In this document: one piece after another, positions 11,774 to 23,850 of the stretch
Numbering within the stretch: position 1 is the stretch's first letter
How the letters are laid out: each line of letters opens with the position of its first letter
Source of the DNA: Toxonevra muliebris
Lineage: Eukaryota; Arthropoda; Insecta; Diptera; Pallopteridae
Assembly (NCBI GenBank): GCA_963691655.1
Contig: OY829329.1
Span: 65,714,852-65,778,851 of the forward strand
Direction of reading: 5' to 3'
DNA: 64,000 nucleotides
Notes under the pieces: model-generated
The model's database searches: none
What the model was told of the DNA's origin: nothing
Seen by the model: only the letters and a program-made list of their open reading frames with translations
Program-made: the position numbers and the translations under genes

Positions 11774-12540
11774 ATGTTCAACAAACCAGGGAAGCCAGCG
11801 CATGTTGTAACATCATATCGACCTATATCTCTGCTGCCTATAGTTTCAAAACTTATGGAAAAGCTACTTGCTAATCGTATCAACCTCGTAATAGAGAGAA
11901 CAGAGAAAAATAATACTTGCGCACCAATTTGGTTTTCGGAAGAAACATTCAACCATTGATCAAGTTCACAGAATAACTCGAGTTATCGAAAATGCCTTTG
12001 AAGAAAAAAAGGTTTGTTCCGCTGTCTTTCTTGACGTATCCAAAGCCTTCGATAAAGTATGCCACGATGGTCTACTCAATAAAATTAATGCGCTACTATC
12101 AATTAAATATTATAACATACTAAAATCATAGTTATCAGATCGCTTCTTTCGAATCAAACAGGAGAACACATACTCTGACCTCAAGGAGATAGAAACTGAA
12201 GTCCCCCAGGGTAGCGTGCTGGGAATCATCCTCTACCTTCTCTTCACATGTGACTTACCTAATGACGAAAACTGTGTCACTGTATGACGTTTGCAGACGA
12301 CACTGCTATCCTGTCGGTTGGAAAAACACAGGCTGAGTCAATCGCAAAATTACAACCTCATTTAAACAACATCATTGAGTGGACATCCACATGGCGCATA
12401 AAACTAAATGAAACGAAATCGGTCCATATAGACTTCACATATAACAAAATAAGATATCTCCCGCTATACATAAATGGCGTGCAAGTCCCGTACCATAACA
12501 CCGCTAAGTACTTAGGTATGATTCGTCGTCCATTATACAA
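11774..12540 (+). pseudogene. jockey-like reverse transcriptase fragment
   Basis: The reverse-transcriptase blocks appear in order across frameshifts: FNKPGKPAHVVTSYRPISLL at the start, a GFR-like block near 11935, VFLDVSKAFDKVCHDGLL near 12030-12075, and VPQGSVLG near 12201. The catalytic box FADDTAIL follows at 12287-12310, then YLGMIRR near 12514. This is the palm region of a jockey-type non-LTR retrotransposon. One stop and at least two shifts break it. No endonuclease or 3' end is present; it ends close to a MITE remnant. Confidence 0.8.
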
Positions 12541-12585
12541 CAAGTGATGATTCAATACAAGTAAATACGAGTAAATACTCGAAAT

Positions 12586-12833
12586 TCTGTCGGCTACAAC
12601 TGTCGCCGTGTAGTCAACTACTAAACACAATGGAAGCGACACCGCCTGCAGCAAACTCTCTTCTCTCTCTGTCGCTTTTCAAATTAGAATAAGATTTAAA
12701 ATTGGCTACACCCACAATTGTGGTCAGTGGTCATGTGGTCGTGTCGTCGCCAAATTAATCGTCTCCATTAGAACATGTTGTTTTTATAATTTGACAGTTG
12801 TAGTCGTGTAGCTGCCGTCGTCAATGTGTATGG
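12586..12833 (-). mobile_element. Truncated copy of the 44.2-kb MITE
   Basis: This stretch is the reverse complement of 44204-44480. It shares 'caactgtcgccgtgtagtc', 'aaacacaatggaagcg', 'ctgcagcaaac', 'ccacaattgtgg' and the end 'gtcgtcaatgtgtatgg'. The terminal repeat is intact at the right (12803-12833), but the opposite end is replaced by unrelated sequence near 12580. It has no coding capacity. Confidence 0.75.
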
Positions 12834-13059
12834 ACCATAATTGCTCAGCTGCATTTACGAGTACTCAACGATGATTTCTCTCACCTCTATTTTATAGTTA
12901 ACGGTATTATGGAAGGGAAACATAATAAGGGTCAACGCATGACCATCGATATGTATCAATGTGTAATATTAATGAAATAAAAAAGTGTATAAAAATAGAA
13001 TTTAGGTAGGCTCTAGTACCAGTAGACTCGATTGGTTCATAGCCTCTAGGGTAGTCATT

Positions 13060-14830
13060 GAAGAGACATTAAGGTTTGCCTTTTTGGCCATTCATTGAAT
13101 TTAAGTCCCCTGGCATTTATTCAATCATGTTAAAGCAAGGAGGGACAAATGTTATGAAGGTTCTGCAAAGGATCCTCATAGCTTGTCTCGCTCACTCATA
13201 TACTCGACGTCTTTGGCGCTCGGTTAAAGTTGCATTTATTCCTAAACCGGGAAGGGATAACTACGCTCTAACGAAAAGTTTCCGACTGATAAGTTTGACA
13301 TCGTTTTTGCTTAAAAGTCTGGAATGCTTGGTCGAGAAGCACATCAGGCTGAAGGTTCTGAGCCAAAACTCTCTCAATTCTCGACAACATGATTATCAGA
13401 GTGGAAAATAATGTGAATCACTTCCTCACCACTGTGTTAGTACAGTTGAATAAGGGCTGGAAGCAGGGAACTACAACCTGAGAGTGTTTGTCGATAGGTT
13501 TTAACAACGCTACCTTCGGCTCTTCGGCCAGACAATATAGTGTTGAAGTAGTCGTCATTCGATGGATTCATGCCATGCTATCCAAACGACTGCTTATCCA
13601 GGGGGTAGGGGGGACGGAGAAAACGAAGACAGTACCACAGTCGAGGTTGAGAAATAACGCCCCTAAGAGAGCGTACTCTCTCTTCTTCTACGGTGCTTCG
13701 TTGTGTACTCCCTTTCGAATGATTTGCCGAATTATCGAGTTCACATCCAAGCGTATGCTGACGATGCGAGCGTTCTAATCACCAGATGTTCCTTACAGAC
13801 GGTGTGCATTAAAAAGCAAGAAGTCTTGGACAAGAGCGAGGCTGGGTGCGATTTGCAGGGTCTTTCAGTGAATCCTAGTAAAAGCAACTTACTGCTTTTC
13901 ACTAAGAAACGCAAGAAGGATGACCTGTTGCTAACAACGATGAAGGGAGTAACACTGCAGTTGTCTTCTGAAGTTAAATATTTAGGGGTAACCTTAGATT
14001 GCAAACTATCATGGGAAAACGCACGTAGAGCTGAAGGTTTCGCGTGTACTGAAGGTTTTCTGGCAGTGCAGGTAAGCTTTCGGCAAGACTTGAGGCCTTA
14101 ATCCATCTTTAGTATAGTTTGGTTATACATTGCTCTTGTGAGACCTATGGTCACGTAAGCCTTTGTAGTATGGTGGAGATGAACTTTGGTTAAGTCAACA
14201 GTATCCTCTCTGATCAGGCTTCAGAGAAGTGTGTGCCTGGGTATTACTAGTGCAACGTGTACTACATCTGGTGATGCCCTCAATGCCTTGGGTTTATTTA
14301 CTTCCTCTGGATCTTCAAATCCATAAAGAAACGATGAGAGCGGAGTATAGGCTCCGGTTAAATAGAGTCTGGCATGTCGAGGCGAAGTCAGCCAGTACAG
14401 TACCCACTGTTCTTGATGACGGTGGACAATCATGTGTCTTGGATCCACTTAGGAAGAAGATATGATGTCAACTTCCCGAAACGTGATCAATGTTTAAGTC
14501 TAAAGGTCGTACTCCGGGGTCCCCGTCATGTCTTCTATCCAAAACTTAAACGGTACTGGACTCGGTTGGTACTTGGATGATGAGACCAAGTACTCTTTTG
14601 CCACTGAACAGATGGCGTCAGTCTTCCTAGCAGAGGTTTTTGCGGGCGGGCTGGTTAATTGAGAGAAAATGGCATGGGAAGCGCATAGAGATCTGCAGTG
14701 ATAGCCAAACTGCACTGAAGGCCCTTGCTAGCCCTGTCAGCTCTTCAAAATTGGTCAGCGAGTGTAAGACAAAGCTAAATAGTGTCACAAAACACAACAA
14801 TTTATGCCTTATGTGGTATATGATTTCATC
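13060..14830 (+). pseudogene. LOA/I-like reverse transcriptase and RNase H remnant
   Basis: The first segment (13076-13411) has WRSVKVAFIPKPGRDNY followed by SFRLISLTSFLLKSLECLV, the early reverse-transcriptase blocks. A shifted frame at 13703-14101 has the catalytic AYADDASVL, then LSVNPSKSNLLLF and VKYLGVTLDCKLSW. Downstream frames show ALVRPMVT and AFVVWW near 14131-14172, QRSVCLGIT near 14222, and an RNase H piece with AEVFAGG (14629) and CSDSQTALKAL (14697-14729). The gene runs from reverse transcriptase into RNase H but is broken by many stops and shifts; the 5' half and the 3' end are missing. Confidence 0.75.
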
Positions 14831-14874
14831 ATGTTTTATACCTTTCCCATCATATATGACGATCTCTTTATAAT

Positions 14875-16180
14875 TTTTAGTATCAACTTTAGTTTCAAAT
14901 ATATTAATTCATATTTATGCTAACATGAGTATAAGTTCTTTTGCAAGAGTATAGTGACAATAGTTTCCAAATCGCTGCAATAATAAAAATTTTCTCAAAT
15001 GCACTTTATTTTCATTTCATGTTGTGTTTCTTTTGGCAACAAACTTTTCATTCTACAATTGAAAAGTTTTTTCTTTCTTTGTGGTTTTTTTTTTTTTTTT
15101 GTCCTTTTTGTTTGCTGTCATTTCCATTCCAATTGATTGGCATCCATTTCTGCTTCAAACAGTTGAAACTTGTGAATTTTTTGTTTATTTTTTTTTTTGT
15201 TTTTAGCTTTTTGTTGAAGTTTTTCGTTACTTTATTTAGACACTTTGTTTTGAAATTCGATTTTTGGAAATGGACCATTTTAAGTCAACGCAAGGCATCG
15301 TCGGTTATTTTTTTTTTTTTTTTTTTTTTTTTAGTGCACACTTCTCTCGCACTCTCTTCCCCCTCTCACTGTTATGCCCTTTTTCATTGCACAAATTCAA
15401 AGAATTTATGATGGAGTTGAAAAACCAGAAAAAAAAAGAAAACAAACAAAATATTCACGCGAAAATTTCGACAACCGACAATTGCGAGACGACAGCCAGC
15501 GTCTATCGTGTTGTTGTCATAATTCAAACTCAAAAAATTCAATGGGCAATGGACCAAGAATGCCAGGAAAATGTAACTGCATACAGTTATATATTCATGC
15601 ATTGTATTGAAACATTGCACTGAAAGTGATGAAAAGCTTTTGCAATTGTTGGGGTTTATATTACTGTTGCTTTTAGTGTTTTTAAAGTAGAAATATTATG
15701 ACACATTTTGATCACAAAAGTATAGAATTCATAGTTTAGAAAATTTAAACAAAAATTTAATATATAAACTTCAGAAGTTTACCAAGTAAATTGGAACCTT
15801 GCTCTTATGGAAAATAAATTACCACAAAAATTCTCCAAAAACTGACCCTAGAACCAAAAACAAACAGAGCAAGGGACCTTGTTTTTTTAATAGAAAAATG
15901 TGCATAAACTCTTTTATTGAAGAATAGAGTTCAAAAAGGATTAATTTCGTTCCCAATTTTATATAGCCAAACACAAAAATAAACAAACATCATTTTCATT
16001 TTTATAAAATGTACATTTTTGTGCAATTTTTCCTTTATTTTAAGTCAGCTTTATGTTCCATTACTGGTTTCATTTAGTTTTTGTTGTTGTTTTTTAAAGT
16101 AGATTCACTTTCTCCTCTTTTCTTTTTTTATATGAAGTCTCTTAAATTGAGAGCTTAAATCCTTACAAAAAAGAAAACCG
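14875..16180. repeat. Poly(T)-rich non-coding interval
   Basis: Long T runs (15086-15100, 15187-15198, 15306-15332) dominate. A 156-codon plus-strand frame (14941-15411) is phenylalanine-rich because of them and is not believable as a protein. No gene is seen. Confidence 0.6.
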
Positions 16181-16210
16181 AAAGAGAGTACGGCACTCTG
16201 TGGGAGAGAA
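16120..16210 (+). repeat. Dispersed GAGA-rich repeat, copy A
   Basis: The order 'cttttctttt', 'tatatgaagt', 'ctcttaaattgaga', then 'cggcactct', matches the repeat at 34640-34700 and the inverted one at 2340-2475. Confidence 0.35.
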
Positions 16211-16400
16211 CGGAACAAAGAAAGAGAGAGGGGAATGAGAGATCGAACGGCTTAAAATTACTCCCAACTCAAACTAACAGCAGAATTTAGTTCTCTCTCC
16301 TCTCTCTTTCTCCCTAATGTTGTTCGCTTATGGCTGGCCGATTGCGAACTGCCCTCGTCGATTTTCAGTCTTCAGCCGACACAAGCAGTAGTCGACACAA
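16190..16400 (+). promoter_or_regulatory. Possible GAGA-rich core promoter
   Basis: GAGAGA/CTCTCT clusters (16200-16240, 16290-16313) precede a TCAGTC initiator match at 16365-16370, followed by sequence with a 5'-leader look. There is no TATA box at the right distance and no good downstream promoter element. Known fly promoters combine GAGA sites with such initiators, but no gene can be tied to this one. Confidence 0.2.
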
Positions 16401-17890
16401 ACCTGTGAATAAAACAACGGTAGAAATTGTAAATTAGAAAAGAAGTAAAAAATGTGAAAAATACGGTATAAATTTTAAATAAAATAATTTATTAAATCAA
16501 TTTTCATGAACCTAATTAAATTTGAGATTTTTTTTATTAATAAAAAATATGTGAAAATGTGAGACTATCAGAAATGCACTAAAAATAAGTACTAGAATAA
16601 CGTTCAGTAAGAAACTGTTCCTAAGAACAGTAGACGTGTATTTATTTTCAATTGAAATCACAAAAAATCCATTGCATACTTTTAGGGTGAGTAGAAAAAC
16701 TATGAATTTTTGTAATGCAATTTTTTTTTTTTTACATTTAAAAAATTCCAAAAAATCACTATTAAAAAGAAAAAAAAAATAATTTACTGTTTCGATAGCT
16801 ATTATTTTTATATTATTATAATTATATGGAAAGTGTTCAACCATGACATTAAATTAGATATTTTTCTCGAGTCAATAACATAATTTCATAATCATAACTC
16901 GTTTCCTGCTTGCTATAACTCACTCAAAAAGTGTGTTCGCAAATTATGCAAAGTGAAAAATTTATACACGCATAAAAATACAAAGTTTAACTTTAGCTCA
17001 CAGAGCACACATATAAGTATGCATGCTTGCTAACTTTTTATACCCAAGGAAAAACTCATATAAAAATTAAAGCTTTCAATAAGTTAGTAAACTTAAAGCT
17101 TTTATATATCAATCGTATAAATTCCATTAGCAAGCTTTAAAAAGCTTAAGACTTTTCACTGGTGAGCCTAAAAATCTGCAACACTTTTGTAGTCAAGTAA
17201 ATATTAATACTAGCAGATTGCTCTCAATATTCAAACAACAACAACATTCTCTCACAAATCCAATCATTCTCTCTGCACAATTTTCTCAAATCCAAAAACT
17301 ACAATAACAAAAAAACAAAAATGCTATGTTTTTTATGAGATCGGTTGTAATGGGGATGAGTGCGAAAAATGTGATAGGTACAATAACAAAAAACGTGTGG
17401 ATATCAGAATAGCGGAACACAGGTAGAGATAAAAAGAGAAAAACAACAACAGCACTAGCACAACATATATTAGAAAAATGTGAGACTGCAAATTTTGAAA
17501 CAAATACAAATATTGGACGCAAAAAAAAGAGAGCACAAGATGCACACACTAGAGAGTCTACACATACAACAAAAAATAAGAAAAACGATGAAAACAAAAG
17601 AAGAAGCAGCTACAGTGTGGCAATCCGAAATATTCGGCGATAAAAATGTTATGTGATTTGTAAAGTTTTTCGTATGTTTTGTTTTTTTTTTTTTTATTTG
17701 TTATGTTGTTTTTAATGTATTACTATATTTTTGCTTAATTTAAAACTAATTCAAAACTAGACAAAAATATTTTTATTACAATTTTTACCCGCAATAATTG
17801 TCCTTTAATGGGGGGCAAGGGGGAAATAATCAAAAAATTATAAACTCCATTTTACTATTGTATACACAAGGTTGACAATAGAAGAAACTG
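16401..17890. other. AT-rich non-coding interval
   Basis: Nothing gene-like is seen. The frame at 17286-17597 (minus) is a hydrophobic translation of A-rich DNA. A short G-rich patch lies at 17811-17825. Confidence 0.5.
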
Positions 17891-17897
17891 TATTAGA

Positions 17898-18045
17898 GTT
17901 TCGGTGGCCTGGTGAATGAGTGCTAGACTGTAGTTCCAGCTGCTTCAGGTTCGTTTCCCAGATGAGAAGTTAATGCTTTAAAAAATGTCTGTGAGGATTT
18001 TCATAATAAAATGAGTCATTTCGGTGAATTCAGTGCTTAAAAATG
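17898..18045 (+). mobile_element. tRNA-derived SINE copy 1
   Basis: A box-A-like TGGCCTGGTGAATGAGTGC starts at 17905 and a box-B-like GGTTCGTTTCC lies at 17948-17958, spaced as in a polymerase III promoter. The sequence matches 58205-58325 through 'ttcccagatg', 'aaaaaatgtc' and 'taataaaatga'. Two dispersed copies with a tRNA-like head and a shared body indicate a SINE. Confidence 0.6.
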
Positions 18046-18049
18046 TTAT

Positions 18050-19617
18050 ACTGGCTAACCAGTATGAGAGTTTAAGAAACAAGAGTCATGCTTTGAATAA
18101 CTTTAGAAATAAATAAAATAATTTCATCTTTAGAGAGGTTTAACGAAAATATTTTAATGAGTGTAACCATAAATACACAACCAACTCTATCTACAATACT
18201 TTAACATTGTAATATAGCAAAGTGCTTGGGCTGCTATGAAGCCGGAGGAAAAAAAATACTGAAAAATGTAATTAATTGTTCTGAAATGAACACAAGAAAA
18301 AAAAATAGGAAATGTTGGTGCACACACATGTACATATGTAGAATGTGTAAATACCGTAAAGTATGCAACAGGAATGTAATGAAAACATAACGCTTAAAAT
18401 TAGATTAAATTTTTTGTGCAAAATTTTTTTGTATTTTATTTGAAAGTTAACGCTGTGTACATTTTTCTGTTAAACCGCTAGTATTTGAATTAAAGGATTT
18501 TTTTTTTTTTTTTTTTTGCTTTTCGTACGCACCCCAAAGCGGCCACTTTTCATTGTTCTAAGCTTTTGCGTGTAACTAAAACTGCCAGCCAGCCTGTTTG
18601 CTATATGTGTGTGTCTGTATTTGGTTTTGTGTGTGTAAATGACCAAATGTGTACGCATCTCGATGGAGTCATAAACAAGCAGTCAGCTAACAGCTATAGC
18701 CATAGTACACGAAATGTTAGTAACAAGTAGAAACTTGTGAAAGCTTCCTATTTCATGCCATTGTCAAAAGCGTAAATTTTCTGTTTCCTACTTTTCCAAC
18801 CTAAGCTCAAAAAAAAAAAAAAAAATAAATAAAATAAAAATTACAAATAGGCACGAAGGAAATATGAAAATAAAATTGTTCGTTACTCGAACCTTGTAGT
18901 AGTTGTCGTTGTTGTTGTACCTGGAACCTGACCGAACAGAACTTCCAGTATGCATTCATTGCGGTGTTTTTGTATATGCTGCTGTCCTTGTGCCTCCATT
19001 TTCACTTTTTTTTTTTTTTTTTTTTGGTACTTGCAGCTATTAAATCTATTTTTGCATATGTGACTATGGCTGGCTGCGACTTCCCTGCCCCGCCTGCTTG
19101 CCTTTCTGCTTCTGGTATGTGTCTTGCTATGACAGATTAGAGTGTTGAAGGTGTATGTACTATATTGTGTACTTGTATATTGTCTTTTTTTTAGTTTTTT
19201 AACCATATTTGTATGTAAGTTCAGTTTTAGTATGTACTAGTAGTTGCTGTTTTTAGTTTTTGTTGTTGTTTTTCTTGCCTTGGGACACATTTATTTACTG
19301 CGGTTTAGTGCGCACGCAAAAAAAAAAAAAAAATTATTATGCGCGCTTTGAGGTAAAAACGAAAATTTTAAAATTTTATAAGCACCCACACTTGCACACA
19401 CACACACACATACATACTCAAAAAGTTAATCTTCGTGGTGTATGCTGTAGTTGTAACTTTTTTTTTTTGTAAATATAAATTAATTAAAATTTTACAGAAA
19501 TAATTTAAAATTTTATTTAAAAATAACTGCATATTTTTGTGCAGTCCTTCATAATGGAAATTTCAATAAACAAAGTTCAAATTGCTTTAATTTAAAAAAT
19601 ATATATTTATATAGATA
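18050..19617. repeat. Non-coding interval with poly(A/T) and (CA)n tracts
   Basis: T runs at 18500-18518 and 19008-19025, A runs near 18810-18825 and 19320-19332, and a (CA)n tract at 19396-19411. No gene is supported. Confidence 0.6.
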
Positions 19618-19619
19618 TA

Positions 19620-20907
19620 CAGGGTGACAATCGTAAAGTGACGCACACATTTCAGCAGTTATTTTCAAAAGGACGTACTTCCATTCAGTACAATTAAGTG
19701 TTAACATTGCTGAATATATAAGCATTCATTTGAACCCCACCTCATTCAATATAACCTCCTTTAGCCTGCACACATGCCTTCAATCGATCTGAAAATCGTA
19801 GGACTGTTCGCCGTAGGACTTCCTGATCAATTTCAGTCCAGGCTTTCTCTAATGAATTTGTCAGCGACTCCAGACTGTGGTGTTGAGATGCACAAGCCTT
19901 ACTCTCTAAAATACTCCAAATAGAGTAGTCCATTGGATTCAAGTCTGGGAAGTATGGTGGCCATTCTTGAGATGTTATGAATCCAGAAAAATTGTCTTTT
20001 ATCCATGTTTGCGTTAATTTTGCCATGTGGGAAGGTGCAGAATCTTGCTGGAAAGTCCAGTTTTCATTTCCAAATGTATCTTGGGCTCAGGGAAAAACAC
20101 GTTCATTTAAAATGCTCCGATAAACAACCTGGTCAATTTTAACACCCTCTTCAACGAATATTAGAGGGGTTCTGGCATTAGCGGAAACTCCAGCCCATAC
20201 CATAACGGACGCTGGCTTTTGAACTCGGCCAACAGTCGTATTTTGTTGCGATGATGATGTTAGCCACATTCGGTCATTTTGCGCATTGAAATGTTGTTCA
20301 ACCGTGAAAATTTTTTCATCTGTAAACAAGATATTTTCAACATATTTTAACACGGAGGAGCGTAGCAACGCCTTGCATCTTTGCAGTCGCAAATCTTTCT
20401 TTTTTTGTGTCAGATCTTGAGCTTTTCGGAGCTTGTACGGCTTAAGATTAAGCTTTGATTTTGCAATGATTTGAACTGTTTCACGGTTTACTCCCACTTC
20501 CTTAGCGATTTTTCTCATTGAGCGCCTTGGATTTCGCTTGATTCGTTTACGATTTTTTTCTGTTAAACCAGTAGTGGCAACTGTTGAAAATTTTCCCCGG
20601 TCTCTATCTCCAAAACCCCCAGTTTCATTATATCGAATAATAGCTTGGTCTACCGTACGACTTGACAAATTTAAAGCCTTTGCAATTTGACGGCTACTAT
20701 AATTTCCCAAATGAAATTTCATAATTTCACGACGAATATTTTCCTTGTCCATTTTTATGGAAATTTCAAAATGTAATAACAAAAATTCAAATGAAATTAA
20801 AAGCAAAGCCAATGATGAATGAATTTGCTTTTTAAATTAAAGTAACGGTAAATGGCAAAGCTTGCTGCAGAGTATTAAACTTGCCTCACTTTACAATTGT
20901 CACCCTG
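19620..20907 (-). mobile_element. maT-type (DD37D) Tc1/mariner element
   Basis: Terminal repeats read CAGGGTGACAAT then GTAAAGTGA at both ends, differing by one base, inside TA at 19618-19619 and 20908-20909. The 1288-bp length matches complete maT/mariner elements. It carries one nearly whole transposase gene on the minus strand. Structure and coding content suggest a recent copy disabled by one nonsense change. Confidence 0.92.
19742..20752 (-). pseudogene. maT-like transposase with one internal stop
   Basis: The likely start is the methionine of MDKENIRREIMKFHLGNYSS, giving 336 codons. A first helix-turn-helix (SSRQIAKALNLSSRTVDQ) and a second (SMRKIAKEVGVNRETVQI) form the DNA-binding part. 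The catalytic residues are in FTDEKIF, FQQDSAPSH and LNPMDYSIW. I count 37 residues between the second and third aspartates, the maT (DD37D) spacing. A single TGA at 20087-20089 falls where related proteins have tryptophan, so one G-to-A change explains it. Downstream the frame is open to the end. The protein would cut and paste the element in the nucleus if it were whole. Confidence 0.9.
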
Positions 20908-20909
20908 TA

Positions 20910-21825
20910 TATTTGTTAAAATCTTCCATATAATACTAGTTCAAATCCTTCTCTCCCTGGACCCAATCTTAAGCTTGTATAGTTTTGATATCTCTATTTC
21001 AATCATTTTTTTAGTCTCCTCTTTTGATTTTATTACCAATCTGCATTAGTGCCCTCTAGTGGAAAATTGTAGCATACCATGAAAAATCGTAGAAATCAAA
21101 CAAGTAATGTCTGACTCATTGTGATTTGCGCTTCTACCCCTGGTGCCCTCTAGCGGTTAGCTTTCAATTTTAGATTTTCATTTTGCATTAAAGCTGCCCT
21201 CTAGTGGTAGATACTATGCTTCATTAGATTTCATACTTCCGGGAAATATTTCGTTCCGAAACTGCTCAGGTAAAATAGAAATATCAATAAGTATTTCGCT
21301 AGGTTTTTTGTTTGGGCTGCCTTTTCAGTAGTAGTAGTAGATATGCGTAGCTTCAAAAATATCATTGCAATGTTGAAAATTATAGAAATCAGTCCTGCAA
21401 AGACGAAGTTATTCCTACTTAAGGTTTTTATTTGCAAACAGGGTACCCTCTAGCGGTTACTTTTTAACTTGAAGTCGTAAAATTTAATTTTTTTTTTTTT
21501 TTTTTTTGATTTAAGTACACCCCAAGTTTGAGTATGTCTACGTGCCCTTAATTCTAGATTATATTCTTACTTCAAAATAAAAAAATCGCTTCCAAATCGC
21601 TTAGATAAAGTATCAGCGATTATATCTGTGAGGAATAATTGGCATAACTGATATAACTTTACATTTTTCGAGTACTTACCATAGAAATTATAAGTGAAAA
21701 CTTAACCTGATGGTGGTCTTATCCAACATATATTTTATCAAATCGCTCAAGCAATATAGAGATGGAAAATATAACATATTTTCAATTTCGAGCTTAGTTA
21801 TTGTTAATACGCTAATAAAAAACTT
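20910..21825. repeat. Region with recurring GCCCTCTAG motif
   Basis: The motif GCCCTCTAGYGG recurs near 21050, 21150, 21196 and 21449 (as ACCCTCTAGCGG), each embedded in weakly similar sequence ('gtagca', 'agaaatca'). It may be an eroded tandem repeat of about 100 bp. No gene is seen. Confidence 0.4.
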
Positions 21826-22130
21826 GAACTCTTTTTATCTGGGTTAATGTAAACATATTCGCATGAAACTTGTAATATCGTTTGAAAGGTAAAGTCGTGA
21901 AGTATAACATTATACAGTAAAAAATGCGAATATGTTGACGTTAGCTCAGGTAAAAGTAGGTAAGAAGTCGCATGTGTACAACACAACAATAACAGTAGAG
22001 TTTTTTTTTATTTAACACCCAGAATCGTTTAACAGTACAGAATCATTTAACAGTAGAGCAATTTTTCATTTGACATTCAGAATCGTTTAACAGTTTAACA
22101 ATTGGTTAACAGCAATCGAACACCCGGGAA
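21826..22130 (+). repeat. Minisatellite-bearing repeat family, copy 1
   Basis: A leader block contains 'tttgaaaggtaaagt' and 'ttgacgttagctcaggtaaa', then 'gtacaacacaacaa'. It is followed by about six degenerate 18-bp units of the type AACAGTACAGAATCGTTT and a tail 'caatcgaacacccgggaag'. The same order occurs at 35800-37915 (+, interrupted) and 58905-59560 (minus). Within the leader, 'aacatattcgcat' (21850) is repeated inverted at 21926. Confidence 0.6.
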
Positions 22131-22198
22131 GAGAAGATTTTTTTTTTGTTTTTGTTTTTTTTTTTTTTTTGCGAGGAGGAAGCACTAAAAGCCTATAT

Positions 22199-23406
22199 CA
22201 GAGCTGTAAAAGAATGCAATCAATTTAATTGCAATACCTTGAAGTTACAGTTAATATTTGACAATTCATGATTGCAGTTATTGAGTAACTATTTTTGACT
22301 TCAGAATAAAAAAATGCAATTAGAAATCTTTTTTGGAGTAGCCAATTGGTTATTTATTTAGAAAAGTATTTTTTGGAGTCAAAGGAATGCAATCTTTTTT
22401 GAAATCATGAGACTTCAAATCATATGAATCCAAAATCATGACTGCTTTGAAGTCACTTAGAGTCACTTGAAGTCACTTGGAGTCACTTGAAGTCACTTGG
22501 AGTCACTTGAAGTCACTTGGAGTCACTTGAAGTCACTTGGAATCACTTAAATACTCGTGAACTCAAATGCAGTCATTTAGAGTCAATTGCAATTTGCAGT
22601 CAGTTGGAGCCATTTGAAGCCTTTTAGAGTCAATTGGGATTTTAAAGTCATTTGGAGTCAATTGGGAATTTTAAGTCAATTGGAGTTATTTGGAGTCAAT
22701 TGGCGATTTGAAGTCAATTGGAGTCAATTGAACTCAAATAGAATGTGAAGTTAATTTTAATATCGATGGTCATACGTTGACCCCTCGTATGTAGTTTTTC
22801 ACCACTTTTGGAAGGAAATACAAAAAAGCAATAAATGTACATAAAGAATATGTAAAATTGGTTTTTAAATCATTTTAAATAAGAAATAAATATTTTTGGA
22901 ACTATTTTTTTATTGTTTGTTATTTTAAGCTTATTTTTATATATTGTTCATAAAAATTTATTGCGTTATTGTCTTGTCTTCCAAAGCGATGTATGTATGT
23001 AGTTACAAATCTGTTTATAAGTCATTTTTCGTCAATAAAACTTCACATTCCATTTGATTCCAAATGACTCTAATTGACTTCAAACTCACAATTAACTCCA
23101 AAAGACTTCAAATGACTTCGAATGACTCCAATTGACTGCAAATTGCAATTGACTCCAAATGACTGCATTTGAGTTCAAGAGTATTTAAGTGACTCCAAGT
23201 GACTTCAAGCGACTCCAAGTGACTTCAAGCGACTCCAAGTGACTTCAAGCGACTCCAAGTGACTTCAAGCGACTCCAAGTGACTTCAAGCGACTCCAAGT
23301 GACTTCAAGCGACTCCAAGTGACTTCAAGCGACTCCAAGTGCAATCAAAAATTATTATTCATTTGTGACTTATATCTTCAATTGATTGCATTCTTTTACA
23401 GCTCTG
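22199..23406. mobile_element. hAT MITE with mirror-image satellite arms
   Basis: The terminal repeats share CAGAGCTGTAAAAGAATGCA and more, flanked by a perfect 8-bp duplication GCCTATAT at 22191-22198 and 23407-23414. Inside, the left arm holds a 20-bp tandem unit (AGTCACTTGAAGTCACTTGG type, 22437-22550), and the right arm holds the inverted counterpart (GACTTCAAGCGACTCCAAGT, 23165-23341). More degenerate 'agtcaattggagtca' units lie further in. No transposase is present. Confidence 0.88.
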
Positions 23407-23414
23407 GCCTATAT

Positions 23415-23850
23415 CCCGTCAGTGTGGGACTTAAACCTAACACAAAACCTCTTCGATGTCTGATAGTTTACATGACTTTTTCTTATTTTTGGCCGCCTCG
23501 TTACACTGTGCGGCGCTATAATCGTCTGTATCTACGAAAGCACTTTGCGTTCTCTGAAATTTTTACAAAATACTTTCGAAATATAACACTTTCAAATAGC
23601 ACACTCTTTTAAAAATCGATTTCTCCAAACCAATAAAGAAAAAATTAAGATTTTCAGATCCAAAATATGAAATATATCATAAGTTAAACATTTTACATTA
23701 CATACAATTTAACAAAAAATATTCTACAGACTTTAATTACTAAAAGCTGAAAGACTTCGAATTCCCCGCAAAAACAGCCCATTCCCCGCACCAAGTAAAC
23801 TTCCCCGCAAATCGGCGAATCCCCGCAAGTTGGCATCGCTGCTGCAAATA
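23415..23850. other. Unassigned sequence around the MITE, with CCCCGCA repeats
   Basis: The MITE above splits an older sequence that continues here ('cccgtcagtgtgggactt'). Four or more CCCCGCA motifs lie at 23764-23828. Directly after, the reverse complement reads CAGCGATGCCAACTTGCGGG, a plausible transposon end, but its partner end was not found. Confidence 0.3.

Noticed and set aside
14941..15411. 156-codon phenylalanine-rich frame
   Set aside because: Its openness comes from poly(T) tracts, which contain no stop codon; no domain is visible.
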